Origin: Anopheles merus
Lineage: Eukaryota; Arthropoda; Insecta; Diptera; Culicidae
Assembly (NCBI RefSeq): GCF_017562075.2
Contig: NC_054082.1
Span: 52,214,181-52,278,180, forward strand
Reading direction: 5' to 3'
DNA length: 64,000 nucleotides
Below the pieces are notes generated by a model. That model ran no database searches, was not told the origin of the DNA, and saw nothing but the letters and a program-made list of their open reading frames with translations. Numbering within the stretch: the first letter of the stretch is position 1; the number at the start of each line of letters is the position of its first letter. Position numbers and translations under genes: made by a program. This document shows positions 1 to 12,050 of the stretch, piece by piece.

Positions 1-593
1 CACTGCAATAACTAAATCCCTTTAATTAGCTATCATTTTGAAGAAGTGCATCTCGCTTGTATTGAGTCACAATTTGCCGTGCCCTGACGTACAGCGATGG
101 TCCGCGGCGGAGCAACGTTGAGCAGTCTCTGTCTCGGCATGTGTGTGTTGGCATGTTTACTTATCATCACACATAATTTAACTTCACCCGTTTATCTGGC
201 GGACATTAAAATATCAGTATAAAAGATGGATAAAAGACACACAGACTCGTCGTGTCTGTCTGTGCGTAATCCTACGCATCCTCTTATATACCCAGAGAAC
301 GAGCGCTTAAGACACCAAAATCACCGTATTTAGAATGCAAAAAGGAAAGCACAATGAAAAAAAGGAACAGATTCCAAGACAAAAACTATTGCCGGTGTTA
401 AAATCGTGCCATAAGCCCCGCGTGTTGCTCCTCTTCCACTACATTTGCCAATTGAGTGCGACAACGTTCGTTCGTACCTCGCAAGATTTAACATCGTGTA
501 AACATTGTCACTAGAATCAACAGTCAAGCCCTTTCTTCCGCGTGTTTTGCTCACCCACGTGCAGAGCACCGTGGGGCGGTGTTTTCAGACACA

Positions 594-614
594 CTGCTGC
601 TGCTGCTGCTGCTG
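594..614. repeat. (CTG)7 trinucleotide repeat
   Basis: Seven uninterrupted CTG units, followed by an imperfect TCGCTGCCGCC tail. All frames through it give homopolymeric Leu, Ala or Cys, which explains the overlapping open frames here. Confidence 0.95.
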
Positions 615-663
615 TCGCTGCCGCCTCCTTACATTCTGCCAATCTTTGTCCGACTGGTGGTTG

Positions 664-691
664 TGGTGGTGGTGGTGGTGGTGGTGGTGGT
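664..691. repeat. (TGG)9 trinucleotide repeat
   Basis: Nine TGG units about 50 bases after the CTG run. It yields poly-Trp, poly-Gly or poly-Val in the three plus frames. It is a G-rich purine/T tract with no sign of being coding. Confidence 0.95.
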
Positions 692-2399
692 ACCAAGGGA
701 GGAAGATATCCTGCGCATTTGTGTGTGCTGCTCGGTGCGTTACTTTCGGTGCTCCGGGGTGCAAATAATAGCAACAATAAAGAGGAGGGTGTCAATATTT
801 ACCCATCCGGTTCTCGCTTCGGCCTCTGACGCGTGAAGATCAGTCCCGCGTCGAGGTGCGGCTGTTATTATTGTGGGGTGGGGTACACGCAAAAGTTTGC
901 GCCGTTGTGAACGGTGTCGTCCGAGAAGTGTTGCGGGGGATGATGGTGGGTGGTGAGGTTTGTTTAAAAATGTTTGAATTTTTCGCTCTTGTATGAGCGG
1001 TTGTGTGTGTCTGTTTATGTGCCGAAAATACGTTCATTTGTCTTTTGCGGTAAGCTTAGTCGGTCGGTTGTGGGGTGGGCGGGTTGGTAAATGGAGTGAG
1101 TGCGTGAGGGCGCCGACTTTGCTCAGCCTAAACCCGCCCCGTCGAACCATCACCCCCGGGGGAGAGAGGTGAAAACAAATAAAAGGAAAAGATTCAAACT
1201 ATTTTCGACCACAGCGTGTCGGTGTGGCTGTCGGCGTTGCCCTCAATTCGTAAATTATTCACCACACCCTGGCCAGATTGTTAAAAATTGTTTAATTGGC
1301 AGAAATACGGCCACGGGGTGGTGGTGTTGGGCGGTTGCTTGCCGCCGTACTCGTCGCTGGCAGGGAAAAAGGGGTAATTTAGTGTGCTTCACGGTTCAAC
1401 CTCTCGCGACTGGGGAGGACGAACGAAGCAAAGGCGCAATGAGAGGGGGAGCATTAAATAAACATCAGTTTGAAGCCAAAATGCCGTCCGTTCATCTTTC
1501 GGACAGCCGTCCGTATCTTTTTTCTTTCGTCCAGCAACCCCGGTGCGGAGGGGAGAACATCTGACGCGAGACTTGAAGTTAAAATTTGAAGAAATACGGT
1601 TCGTAAAAGGGCCGACGAGTGGGCCATTTCAGCTCGATTGAATGGATGACGCATGGCGAGCAGAGCACCCCTTTTATGGTTCATCGGTGGTAGTGTCATT
1701 TGGATGGGTGGGTGCATGCGTGATGCATGCACTTTCGCACTTGATCAGCACGCCAGTTGGTCAGTGGCGGCAACCGTGTGTGTGTGTGTGTCTTAAATGC
1801 GCATCGTGTTAAACCAACAACACCGCCACCCTTCGCGCGGTGCGCAAATGGTTGATTCAAGAGGCCGTAGGGAGCGTGTGTTTATTCACACAGAACAGAG
1901 AAAGACGAGGCAGGCGGCTTTGCTTACGGCGGGAGGTATAAAATAAAACCAAATAGACTGCGATTGCCGTACCGTCGCCCGACCCATCCGGCCTCGTGTG
2001 TGTGTCAAGCTTTTCTTGTCGCGGCGATGGGGCGCGAGGTCATTCGCAATGATGATACATTACTTAACCTCGTAACTGCTCTAATCCCGCTCACCGGCGC
2101 AGCAGTTCCGTTGGCATCATATCACCGCTCGCGTCTGTGGCCGCCGCGCCGTCACACATGGCCCACTTGTGTGGCGGACGATTCTAGGTGCTCTCTCGCC
2201 ATTACCGGCTCACTGTTTGCTCGGGTGATTGTAGTGCGGCTTGAGCCGGCTCGGGGACGACTCTTGGAGGAGCAGAGCGATGCGAGGGGGCAGTGTGTTT
2301 GGCGTGCGTGTGTTTAATAAGTGGCTTGAAGAGTGAGTGATAACAGTGTGTTGCTGCTGCGTACCATCGTTTTATGGGGCAAATTTTTGTCAGCATTTT

Positions 2400-3781
2400 A
2401 TTGCAATCCGTGTATTGCCTGCACAGAAGGGGTCGCATTTGTGTTTGTGTTTATTTTTCTTTTTTTATTTTTAATGAGGTTGTGGAATGTGTAACGGTGC
2501 GTTCGATGTTGAGCAGCACACAATTACTGACACAAATAAATTGTTTTAGTGTAGAAGTACATTTTAGCATTATGTTATTCATTGTTATTATTGATTGCTT
2601 TTGTTGTAGTGCTCTTATTTACTATCTTAAATGCGTACGTCTGGTCAAGAAAAGAACATGGTTTATGTTTTGTATGTTTCTTACACTGTTTTCCAAGTCA
2701 GTTTCCAACTGTAGTAATAGTATTATTTAACACTAACCAGATGTTTTTCAACAGCTGACATATATTTCTGTCAGTTTTGTTATGTTTAAACCACTCGAGG
2801 ACGTGAAATAAGGCTGTTGACATTGAAAACTGACCCGGAAAACAGGGCATTTCTTAAAGTAAAACATTGCATTGGGTTCTTAAATCTCCGTTGCCTTTAA
2901 ATGTAAGTCATGCTTCTTTTTTAGAAAGTGATACTCTTTTTTAGAATGTGAACGTATTTTTTATTATGATGATTGTTGGTTCTTATATAACGATTAAAAA
3001 ACTCTTGTTATATAACGTACCGTATTGCTTTAAATTTTACTTTAAACATTTCAAAACACCATAACATTACAACGATATTTTGATTGATATTCCGGAAAGT
3101 GTAGAACTCGTGTTTCAAATTTAGGACGTTTTGATTCAAATTCCACAATTTACTTTGGATTCTCGGAGTTAAAAAAAAGATAAAAAATGTTGCTTCGAAT
3201 TTCCGGACAGAATTAAATACGCGATTTAATGAAATTCAGAGCACAATATGATAAAACAGTGTTGTTTTGACGTTGATAACTACTTTCAAAATGGATTCCG
3301 ATGCATTTCAATTTCAAAACTGCTAAGATCGCATCTGGTAGGGAACTGACCGACAGAAAATATTTATTTACTGTGGCATCAGGGCCTACTAGCAGTTACA
3401 TTTTTAATTGGTTCATGGCATGGCATCATGGCAATCATATAAAATTAAAAAGTGGTATGGCCAGGGACTAAATTTGAATAAATTCAATAAAAACATGCCT
3501 AAAGTCCGGAATTTGAAGCTGTCCGTAATTTGATTGTAAGTTTATTGCACGATAACGGTGTAAGTTGACGCAAATCAGATCATATTTTAATTTTTTTTTC
3601 TTCTTCTACCCAACTAAAAATTCTCACATATAGATTTTTGACTCACATATTTTATATTTTAAGCCAGAAAGCTTCAGCTTTTCAGTGGAAAAAATATTCA
3701 TCGTCCGGGTTGTATCCCTTTGACAGTTACGTCCCGCCATATTAGGCGACGAATCAGCTGAATTAATTTTTTTCCATTTGA
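2400..3781. other. AT-rich island, non-coding
   Basis: AT-rich DNA with a 10-bp direct repeat TTATATAACG in two copies around 2985 and 3010, and a small hairpin with CTGACA/TGTCAG arms near 2755-2778. Stops are dense in all frames. The part just below 3781 may be the unrecognised tail of the SINE. Confidence 0.6.
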
Positions 3782-3858
3782 GGTCCATATGAGGATTGAA
3801 CTCATGACTGGCATGTAATTAAGTAGTACGATTTGACGACTGTACCACGGGACAGCCC
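3782..3858 (-). mobile_element. tRNA-derived SINE head, SINE200-like
   Basis: Read on the minus strand, this has a polymerase III A box TGGTACAGTCG (3837-3847) and a B box GAGTTCAATCC (3793-3803) with tRNA-like spacing, starting with GGGCTGTCCCG. From memory, the wording around the boxes, including the ATGCC.GTCATG block before the B box, matches the head of the Anopheles SINE200 family. The 3' tail (below 3782) is not recognisable to me and may be diverged or truncated. The copy has changes in both boxes relative to a true tRNA and is not a functional tRNA gene. It is the main clue to the host genus. Confidence 0.7.
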
Positions 3859-6661
3859 ATATTGATATTGCTGATATTGTTATTACATTCGGTTGGCTTC
3901 AATCAAAAATTTTCTGTGATTATATTTTTAATCTGTTATATTAAATGTAATACACATAAAGGTAAACAGTATTAAACTATTACTGCACTGTTGATCAAAG
4001 TATTTCGAATTGAAATTTATTTTAGTCTGTTATGGTAACTTATAATTGTAGATTTTTATTTAGTTATCATTGTCATGACACAATTCCCACAATACCTTGC
4101 AGTATTATTGTTCACTTAGCATTGCAATACTGGTTTGTAGAACGTAACGACCGGAATGAAGCAATGGAATTGGAGGCCGCATCCACTTGAGGCCGAGTAA
4201 TTGTGACACCTATTATTTATCATCGCTAATCTCCACCAACTCCACACGATCCACTACGATCGATTGGCTCAACCGCACCACAGACAGCGTTCTATAAAAA
4301 AAAGCTCAACATGATTGTCCACTTGAGTGGAAAAGCACTCGTCCAGAGGCGTAACGAAAGAAACCGGCGGCGGTACTGCGTTGTAGTAGCTGCGATTGTG
4401 TTGTGTGCGCCTGAACCGAGATCTTCCCCACCCTTCACCCACAGGGGCCAACGGGGAGGAACTGAACTGAAAGATACCAAACACACATTTACCAGGCCGC
4501 CGGAATCGAACCAGTGCGATTGAAGGAGTTTTGCAAGTGGCAGACCAAAGCAACCCATTTGGGTTGTGGTGGAGAGGAGTGCTTGAACAGAGGAAAACGG
4601 GTGTGGGGATATTGAGCAGTGTTTATTTATGCTTGCTTCTTGATGATGATGGTTGTTGTCGAAGTGTAAAAACAATTGATTGAGTGGTTTTTGAAGGAGT
4701 GGGGCTTCCGGCGTTCCGGAGATCAAGGAGCGGCAGTTGAATCACTTGCCCCACAGTGGTTTAAGGTGTTGTGTATCAATGAGGGGAAATCGAAAAACAT
4801 CTTTAGATTGTGTCTCTTTGTGTACACACCACGGCGCCGTCCTGCGTTCGAGACCCAAATCAATCCCACCAGGGCACTAATTGCGTGAAATGTGCAGCCA
4901 TCAATCTATTGAAATTGTACAACGGAATCGTCTCTGCATCCCCGGGAGCGGAGAGGGAGGAGAGTACGGTAGAGGGCTGTCGAAAGGTGCGAAGGTACGG
5001 CCCATGACTGATGTGACAAATTTCACTCACAATATTTTATTTTTTGCTCGCTCGCACAAGAGCGTGTCGCTAATACCGGTTGGCAGCTGACGGGGTGGTG
5101 TCGAGGAGGTTGATCGCTGTCTGTGGGGATGGAAATAAATGGGATGCGATCACCATCACCGCAGTCTTCACCGCAGCAGGAGTGGTGGTGGTGGTGGGTT
5201 TGGCCGCACAGAAGCCGGCCCGGGCACGATCTCCTCGCTCTCTCTCTCTGTCTCTCTCTCGTTCGCACGTCAGTGTCGCCACCGGCGTCAGTTGGGTTGA
5301 GTTTGGTGCTTATTTCCTCGTCTCCGTCTGTGAACAGCGAAGCTCAAATCATATTCACGCCTCACTCATGCATGCTGTTGTGGCGTTCTGTCGGACAGGC
5401 GTCAGACCGGGTGTTGGGGTAGGAGTGGTGGTTGTGTGTAGATCGACGATCCTCGTGTCGTGTGTTAGAAGAGTGGGCAGGGAAGGGAAGCAGTCGGTTT
5501 GTCGGTTGATTTATGGATACGCCTTTCATTCGTTTCACCTTTTCCGCCCTCCACCGTGCGCGCGTTAAGTCGGGTGCTGGGTTCGCGCTTTGCCGGTCAT
5601 TTATTTGCGCTTTGCGCCGCGCGCACGCTTGCCTTAACAACTTCACTAAACCCTGGCCCCCGGGTAGCGTTAGAGAGGCATGATGATGAAGAGGAGATTT
5701 TCCGCGAATTGCTACTCACCGTGTGTGTGTGTGTAAGCGCCCTCCACCGGTGTGCCCTCGTTCCTCTGCTCGCCCGGCTGTCGGTGTCGGTTGCGAGTTT
5801 GTTGAACAAATACATTTATATAAATCATTCGCTGGTATTCTAATCATCGCTGCCATCAGCAACGATCGCCCCCCCCCCCCACCTTCTCGAGGGAATGATG
5901 TCTCTGTGGGCGAGCAGTAGATAATAAAGAGAAGCAAAAGATGGGGATGAAAAAAAAAAAACACATCCCGGCAAAACACAGATAAACCCTTAAGAAAGAG
6001 CTTGTCAGATGAATGAACATTCCAAGATCCTCCTTCCTTTACCCTTCCGTTTTACCCTCTGCGATACATTGGTCGGCAGAGGAATTGACATTTCGTGGGC
6101 CTTGGGATGGCCAAAGTGTAAGTAAAACGTGCTGACGATGGTTAGCGTTTTCGTTTCGGTTTTGCTCTTCCTTCCTCTCCCAGGCTGCTGCTGCTGCGCC
6201 TCCCTGTAGTGTGGTGTTGTGTTTGAGTGCCGGTGTTTCCGTCCGGATGATCTTCGTCATGGTTGGCCGAGCGTGCTCGTGAAGAGGAGAAAGAGAGGGG
6301 AAGAGGTTCCGAACAGGGCGGGAAGGGGTACCACCGAACGTGAGGAGATTTATGAGCTGCCTTCGAGAAATCTAACCCCTTCCCCCTTCAATTCCTAATG
6401 GAGTCCGAAACGGTGGAATGTTGTTATGCAGCTGGTAAGACACGAACCCTCCCCGAGCGGGTAGGGGCATGATGATGCAGGACGAGAGAGGGTTTGACTC
6501 GTTTGCGTTTGAACGGAGTTGAGTTTATTATGAAACATATCAATTGGTTGGTGTGTGGTGCGTTAGCGCAAGCAGACAAATGACACACTGTGGTGGATAT
6601 GTTTTGCATATCTTCGTGTGGTATTTCAAGCACTGATGCTGGTGTGTGATTGAGTTGCTAA
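3859..6661. other. Non-coding, mixed composition with CT, C and A runs
   Basis: The first 400 bases continue the AT-rich island. The rest is GC-moderate with a CT-rich run (about 5238-5260), a GTGGTGG-rich patch near 5181-5200, C12 at 5869-5880 and A12 at 5950-5961. Open frames here overlap each other on both strands with low-complexity products, so I call none. Confidence 0.6.
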
Positions 6662-6908
6662 TACAGGGTTTTCCAGGAGTTCTCATAGCTGCGGGACACT
6701 TTATTGACTCTTTGTTACGTGAAATGAACTTAATGTAATGGGAATTGGACTCTACCGCACCCTTGTCGGACAAATCTAATAGGAAATCCAAGGAGCCTGT
6801 CCAACAAGGGTGCCATAGAGTCCAATTTCCAACATATGAAGTTCACTTCCCATAGGAAAGAGTCAAAGAAGTGTCTCACAACTATGATAACCCCTGGAAA
6901 ACCCTGTA
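6662..6908. mobile_element. TA-flanked hairpin MITE with 109-bp inverted arms
   Basis: The element runs from CAGGGTTTTCCAGG at 6664 to CCTGGAAAACCCTG ending at 6906, and is flanked on both sides by TA (6662-6663 and 6907-6908). The left arm (6664-6772) and right arm (6798-6906) are imperfect inverted copies over their whole length, leaving a loop of about 25 bases. It has no coding capacity. A TA target duplication with CAGGG termini fits a non-autonomous Tc1/mariner-superfamily or related TA-type MITE. I cannot name the parent transposon. If transcribed it would fold into a long, imperfect hairpin. Confidence 0.85.
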
Positions 6909-7405
6909 ATGTAGTGCCCACGGTAAGCATCAGTACTATAAAACTTTGACACTTTAAGAAATAGTATCAAAATGTTCTGGTGGACTTTTGATGTTTGTGG
7001 CTACACTGCTTGCCGTTCAGAAAAGACAGCAAAAAAAAAACAAAGGAAATATTCATAATTGTGGTTAACCGGCTTGCCACATTCCTCTAACCAGTGATGG
7101 CTCAACTTGTGCGATCATCTTGATGTTCGTCGATTGTCCTGGTCGGTGTTTACTCTTTCCTTTGCTTGTTTTATTTTTTCTACCCCCTCCCTCTATGCCT
7201 AAGCTGTGGTTTGGTGAAACGCAATGCACTGTGAAATGTATTCCACGCCGCTTTGCAGCAACGTTGCGTTTTGGCACGGCATGCACCCATCATCGGTAGC
7301 CACCAAGGGGAAGTGGTTGATGGTGAAGATCATGAGAGATACGTTCATCAGTCACTCTTTCGAATGAAGCGCTGCTGCGGCTTGTGCAGCGGTCGCTCGC
7401 ACTCT

Positions 7406-7407
<2 letters not shown>
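6909..7407. other. Non-coding spacer
   Basis: No feature seen apart from an A-run near 7030. Open frames are short and overlap on both strands. Confidence 0.5.

Positions 7408-7494
<87 letters not shown>
7408..7494. repeat. (CT)n microsatellite, 87 bp
   Basis: Uninterrupted CT dinucleotides for 87 bases. It gives Leu-Ser repeats on the plus strand and Arg-Glu on the minus strand, which creates the long false frames around it. On the minus strand it is a GAGA tract that could bind GAGA-factor-type proteins, though this is inference only. Confidence 0.97.
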
Positions 7495-7497
<3 letters not shown>

Positions 7498-10190
7498 ATC
7501 GTCAATTTGACGCCATTTGCTACCGTCTGGTTCGCGCAAAAGGAAACGTACACAAACCGCCACCGACCACAAGGGGATGGGAAGAGAAACGTTGCGAAGA
7601 ACCCTCGGGGCCGAAAACTGTTAAACCCGTCATCGATCGGGGGGTCAGCCAGTAGCACAGCGGACCATCCATATTCCCTGCGGCAACGGAAGAGGGTTTG
7701 CGTTTGGAAAATGATCAAAACGCGCCTGTGAAAGATCGTCCAACCGTGAGACATGGTAGGCAGGGAATGGAGAGAGGAGCGCGTGCAGCTGTGATGATGG
7801 AGATCGGGGTTTCATGTCAGCGAGTCAAACTAGCGGCAAAAAATAACTAACGATGACACCACTTTGGCACTTTGGCTTTGCCCGCCGGTCGGGTGGACCG
7901 TTTTTCGAAGGCGAACGTAAATGGGATTAGGACGAACGCGAATGCGCGCCACCACCAAACTGTTCTTTACAAATGTTGGAATGAGTAAAAAAAGGGAAGG
8001 TAACAACTGCCGCAAAACATGTTGCAATCCATCCCCGTTTGCCATTTGGTTTGGTGTGTGGTGTCGGTCGGAGAATAAAAGCAGAGAGACTGGCTTGACT
8101 GACGCAAAGGAAGGATGGCGTCGAACAAAAGGCGCTTTACTTGGCCCGAGCAGGGGCAAGAACCGACGGTGGTTAGCGTGTGTGTAAGTTGTCTCTCTTT
8201 CATCAAATAATTACGGTCCTAGACGTGGGGTCGGTGCAGCAGCCGGAGAGAAACGCCAAACCTTTGCCATCCATAAATATCATTAAAATGTACAAATATT
8301 TACCGTGGGCTTTTTAATCGTCTTTGTCGTTTGCTGTGTTCCTCTCCTTTGCATCATCATGTGCATGTGTGCGGATTTTTTGTTTATTTGTGTGTTTGCT
8401 TCGGCACTCTTTTTCGGCTGACGGCTCAATACGCGTGTGTGCGATCCGTGGGATGGTAACGCTGACGCGCAACGAAGGCAACGAACGCACTTTTCGGTCG
8501 AGAAGTCGCCACAAAAACCATAATTAAAGAAACAGTGTGCGTGGATGTGTGTTTGTGTTGAGGGGGAGGGTGAGCAATAATGGGAAGATGAGTGTATAAA
8601 TAAACATCTTGAACAAATGTGAAAGATTCGTCGATTCCCACATTCGAGCGACAATGGTTTTTGGTGGGGTTTGGGAGGGCAGCTTTGTGTTGCTTTCTTT
8701 ATTGCGATCGTTACACGGTGACACATTTTTTAATTGCCTTTGGTGGTGGTTTGATAATTGGATTTAAAAGCGATACGGTGGACGATTTATTAGGTGCAGA
8801 AGCTTTTCACGGTTTAATTGGGCATTAGAAGGTGGCTTAGGGCTGAGCCGCGTTAGGTCGTTACTTTGTTGTGTTGTGTTGTGAGAGAACAAATTAAAAA
8901 AAAAAAAACCCATAATTGGACTGCACCCAGGGCTACAAAAATAGTAGCTTTTTTGTCTACAATTAATTGACTTTTTTTTACTTACCAAAACTATAAAACC
9001 ACTTGTCTTGGAGCTTAGATCACAAACACAGAAGGGCAATATTAAACCATTAAATCGGAATGGTGCGTCTTCAGAATGTTTTTATCACTTCGTATAATGA
9101 TTTGTCGGCATTTTGACGTGCGCTTCCAACTGGTCCACATAATCCCACAACTCCATTACACAAAACGGAAATAAACCGTGTGGCGCGGTGGCTGCCTTGT
9201 GGCTACAGTCAGCGCAAAATGGGCCGGAAAATGTACTGGGAGAAAGATGAATGGGTTATTTCAACATCTTTTCTCATTCGCACTCACTCGCACACTCGCT
9301 CGCTCACTCATTGGGGATCAACGTCAACGAGCTGATGACGTTTCCGATCGAGACCATCGAGCGTGTGTTTTGATGAGATGAGCCAAACGGAGGGGTTTTT
9401 CTTGCGTGTGGGATGGCCCTATCTTCTCCCCTCACCCAAAAAAACGAAAAAAAAAAACGACAGTAAACGGTGACCGCGTTTTGATTCCCGGATCGCATTA
9501 CCACGCCGAACACGAGGGGGGTTGTTGATTCCGGTGGCGGCGAGGTTTGTTTGGTTAGTGAGTGATGGGAGTTTTTCTTTCCCCCTGCACACACACACAC
9601 ACGCCATTCAGCCGTTTTGGAGGATTCTCTTTGAAATTTGCCGCGCTAGTGTGCGCTTGGCTTGAATCACGATCATCTTCACAAACACACAAACATACAC
9701 ACACGCACATTCACAAACAGCGCAAGGTTCATCACACGACGGCTGGAAATCGTTCGGAAAGGGAATTTATATTATTTTACTGGATCGATAAAAAAACATA
9801 CGCAATTTTACGACAACGCGTTCGGACGGGGGGTTAATGTTCAGGTCTCCCGGAGTCTTCCTTGTTGGATGGATTGGTTTTGGTGAACTCCTACCGCTTC
9901 ATGTTAGTCATGGTTTTGTTGCGTCCAAACGCACGCAGTGTGTTCTTCACAGTTTATGGATTTGTTTTGTTTTGTTTGGAGAAGCGACGAGTCGACGGGT
10001 GGTGTGTCGGATGCAATGAAGCTTGTGTGTGGATGCAGAAATAGCAGCATGATCCAATAGAGATGGGAAGAAAAATAATCAATGCTCCGCGCCATGCTCT
10101 CGTCTCAAATGGTCGGGACGTGTTGAAAGGTGCGAGATGGATGGGCACTTTTCATGTGTGTATGTAGAAACAGTTGGAAGGCTTAACTTT
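7495..10190. other. Non-coding, GC-moderate
   Basis: Contains a 13-base A run (8896-8908), a small hairpin GCTAC/GTAGC near 8933-8950, and GT/CA runs near 9590 and 9690. No protein-like frame or RNA gene recognised. Confidence 0.55.
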
Positions 10191-12050
10191 CGCTTTCATG
10201 CCAGTTAATCCAGTTATTAAATCTTAGAAATGGTCATACAATCGCTTATTCGCTTATTGCAATGTGTGTTTCGATATAAAAGATTTTTGGAGGTTTTAAA
10301 ATTTTCCTTTCGAGATTATGATTAATTTCACGCCAATAAGCCATGAGGAAAACTAAAATTTGCTTTCAAAAATGAACGAAAAATCATAGCACAAATTATC
10401 TTAAAAATAGCATGAAATTCTCTTTCTTTCCCACTATCTTTTATTCTTTGCTTTTTTACTTTCTAGTTCATTATATTTTGTGTGTGATTCAAGTAGCACT
10501 TAAAGCTATACAATTCTATTGCATATAATTTGAAACAAGTAATTGTAAAAAAAAGAAATAATTATTACAATACTCAAGCTGTGGTGGGAGTGAATGTTTG
10601 CTCTATTCCCCCAGCAGCTAACGGGAGCGAAATCGCTTCTGTCCCGGTTGATATACGAGCTACTACTAAAGGCACTAGCGTCCGGATGGGATATTTTACG
10701 GCAGTTTCGTGTAAACAAATCTTCAATCTCCATCTTATGGCAACGCACTTAGTCGTCGCTGGACAGAGAGAGAGAGTGGAGTTTACCAACTACCATTTCT
10801 CCGGAAGTCGATGAGTAATGGATGCGATTGCTCCATCGGTGCCGCTGTGTTGCTTTAAGGGCATTTGATAAACGAAAGAGGTGTTGACGGGTGGTCGGGT
10901 TCGTGAAGCGTGAAACTGAATTGAATGGATTTTTTCAGTGGTGTTCGATCTAACGTAGCATGACCGTTTAGAGAAAGATTTGGAGTTTAATTACAGATAT
11001 AATTGTTGAACTGTTTTGGAATGTTTTTAAACACCTCAACAGGAGAACATTATGATGTTGATATTTCTTTAATATATGAAATATTATAGCAATTAAAACG
11101 AGTTTTAATGCATCTGTAATTGAAATCTCTTCCCAATTGTAACCAATAGTAAAAAAAAGCTTATTTTACCTCTTGTATTGAAAATCCATTCGGGCTCAAA
11201 AAACGCCATTTATATCAGTTGCCCAACCTGAGTGTGAGAATGTGTGTGGTGCCCGGCTTTTGATGTTATTTTTGTGTCGATGCCGTTATTTTTGCTCCCG
11301 ACAGAGACCATATGCATTTTCCTATTTCACACCGTCATTCATTTTCCTTCCATTCGGTTGTTGTTATTTTCCCATTTGCTTCTCCTCCTGCCAGCCACCC
11401 CTAGCCCACTTCCCTTTTCCTCCAAACAGTGCTGGTAGCAGCGACCAAACAGACTCTGTGGTCTGGGTCTTGGTTAAGCGTAAATGATGATGATTATTTC
11501 GTTCGCTGGTGTGTAATTGTGTGCTCGAGATGGGTTTTATTTCATTCGTTGCCCCTTCCACCGATGTTTGTGTAGGTTTATGCTCCGGGTGTTGCGAGTC
11601 TCTAAAGCCAAGAATTGAAATCAATTGAATATTTGATTTGTTCCGAGAAATTTGAGACCCCGTGCTTGAACGCTCTTGATCATTCAATGTGAAGGCTGTG
11701 GAATAGGTTCATATTGATGAATTTTTGATGATAAGAATGTGTGAAAGACCAATGAATAATGCCTCTATTTATGAAGGTGTAGCATCTCAGTTTGCGCCCA
11801 ATCGAGTGGAGGAGAAATAAAGGGCAAAGCGGAAAGTTCAATAATAAATTAAATATCTAAACATCTAATCATCTAAAAATAATCTAAGATATAATAATTG
11901 GTAGATGTGGCACCGTAGGTTTGTTCTTTAACGATTTAAAACCGACAAATGGTTCTTAAAACCATCCACCCCGTTCCTATTAAAGGTCGTGTGCTTTAAT
12001 GTGCTATTAGAAGGGCTTATTGACGCTGGTCAAGGTTGTAATTGTACCAG
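10191..12050. other. Alternating AT-rich non-coding DNA
   Basis: AT-rich blocks at 10190-10570, 10930-11220 and 11690-11990. A pair of 10-bp inverted ends, AATTACAGAT (10989-10998) and ATCTGTAATT (11112-11121), is present, but the interior does not pair and no target duplication is clear, so I do not call an element. Confidence 0.5.

Larger units (their letters stand above)
1..2400. other. Non-coding, GC-moderate, short repeats only
   Basis: This stretch holds the CTG and TGG runs listed separately and a short GT run near 1778-1791. I see no promoter with a convincing transcript, no RNA gene and no protein-like frame. Confidence 0.6.

Noticed and set aside
4840..4880. B-box-like GCGTTCGAGACC suggesting a tRNA or SINE
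   Set aside because: No A box at the right distance upstream and no cloverleaf pairing could be drawn.
10989..11121. 10-bp inverted ends AATTACAGAT / ATCTGTAATT
   Set aside because: Interior does not pair and no clear target duplication is present. A pair this short is plausible by chance in AT-rich DNA.
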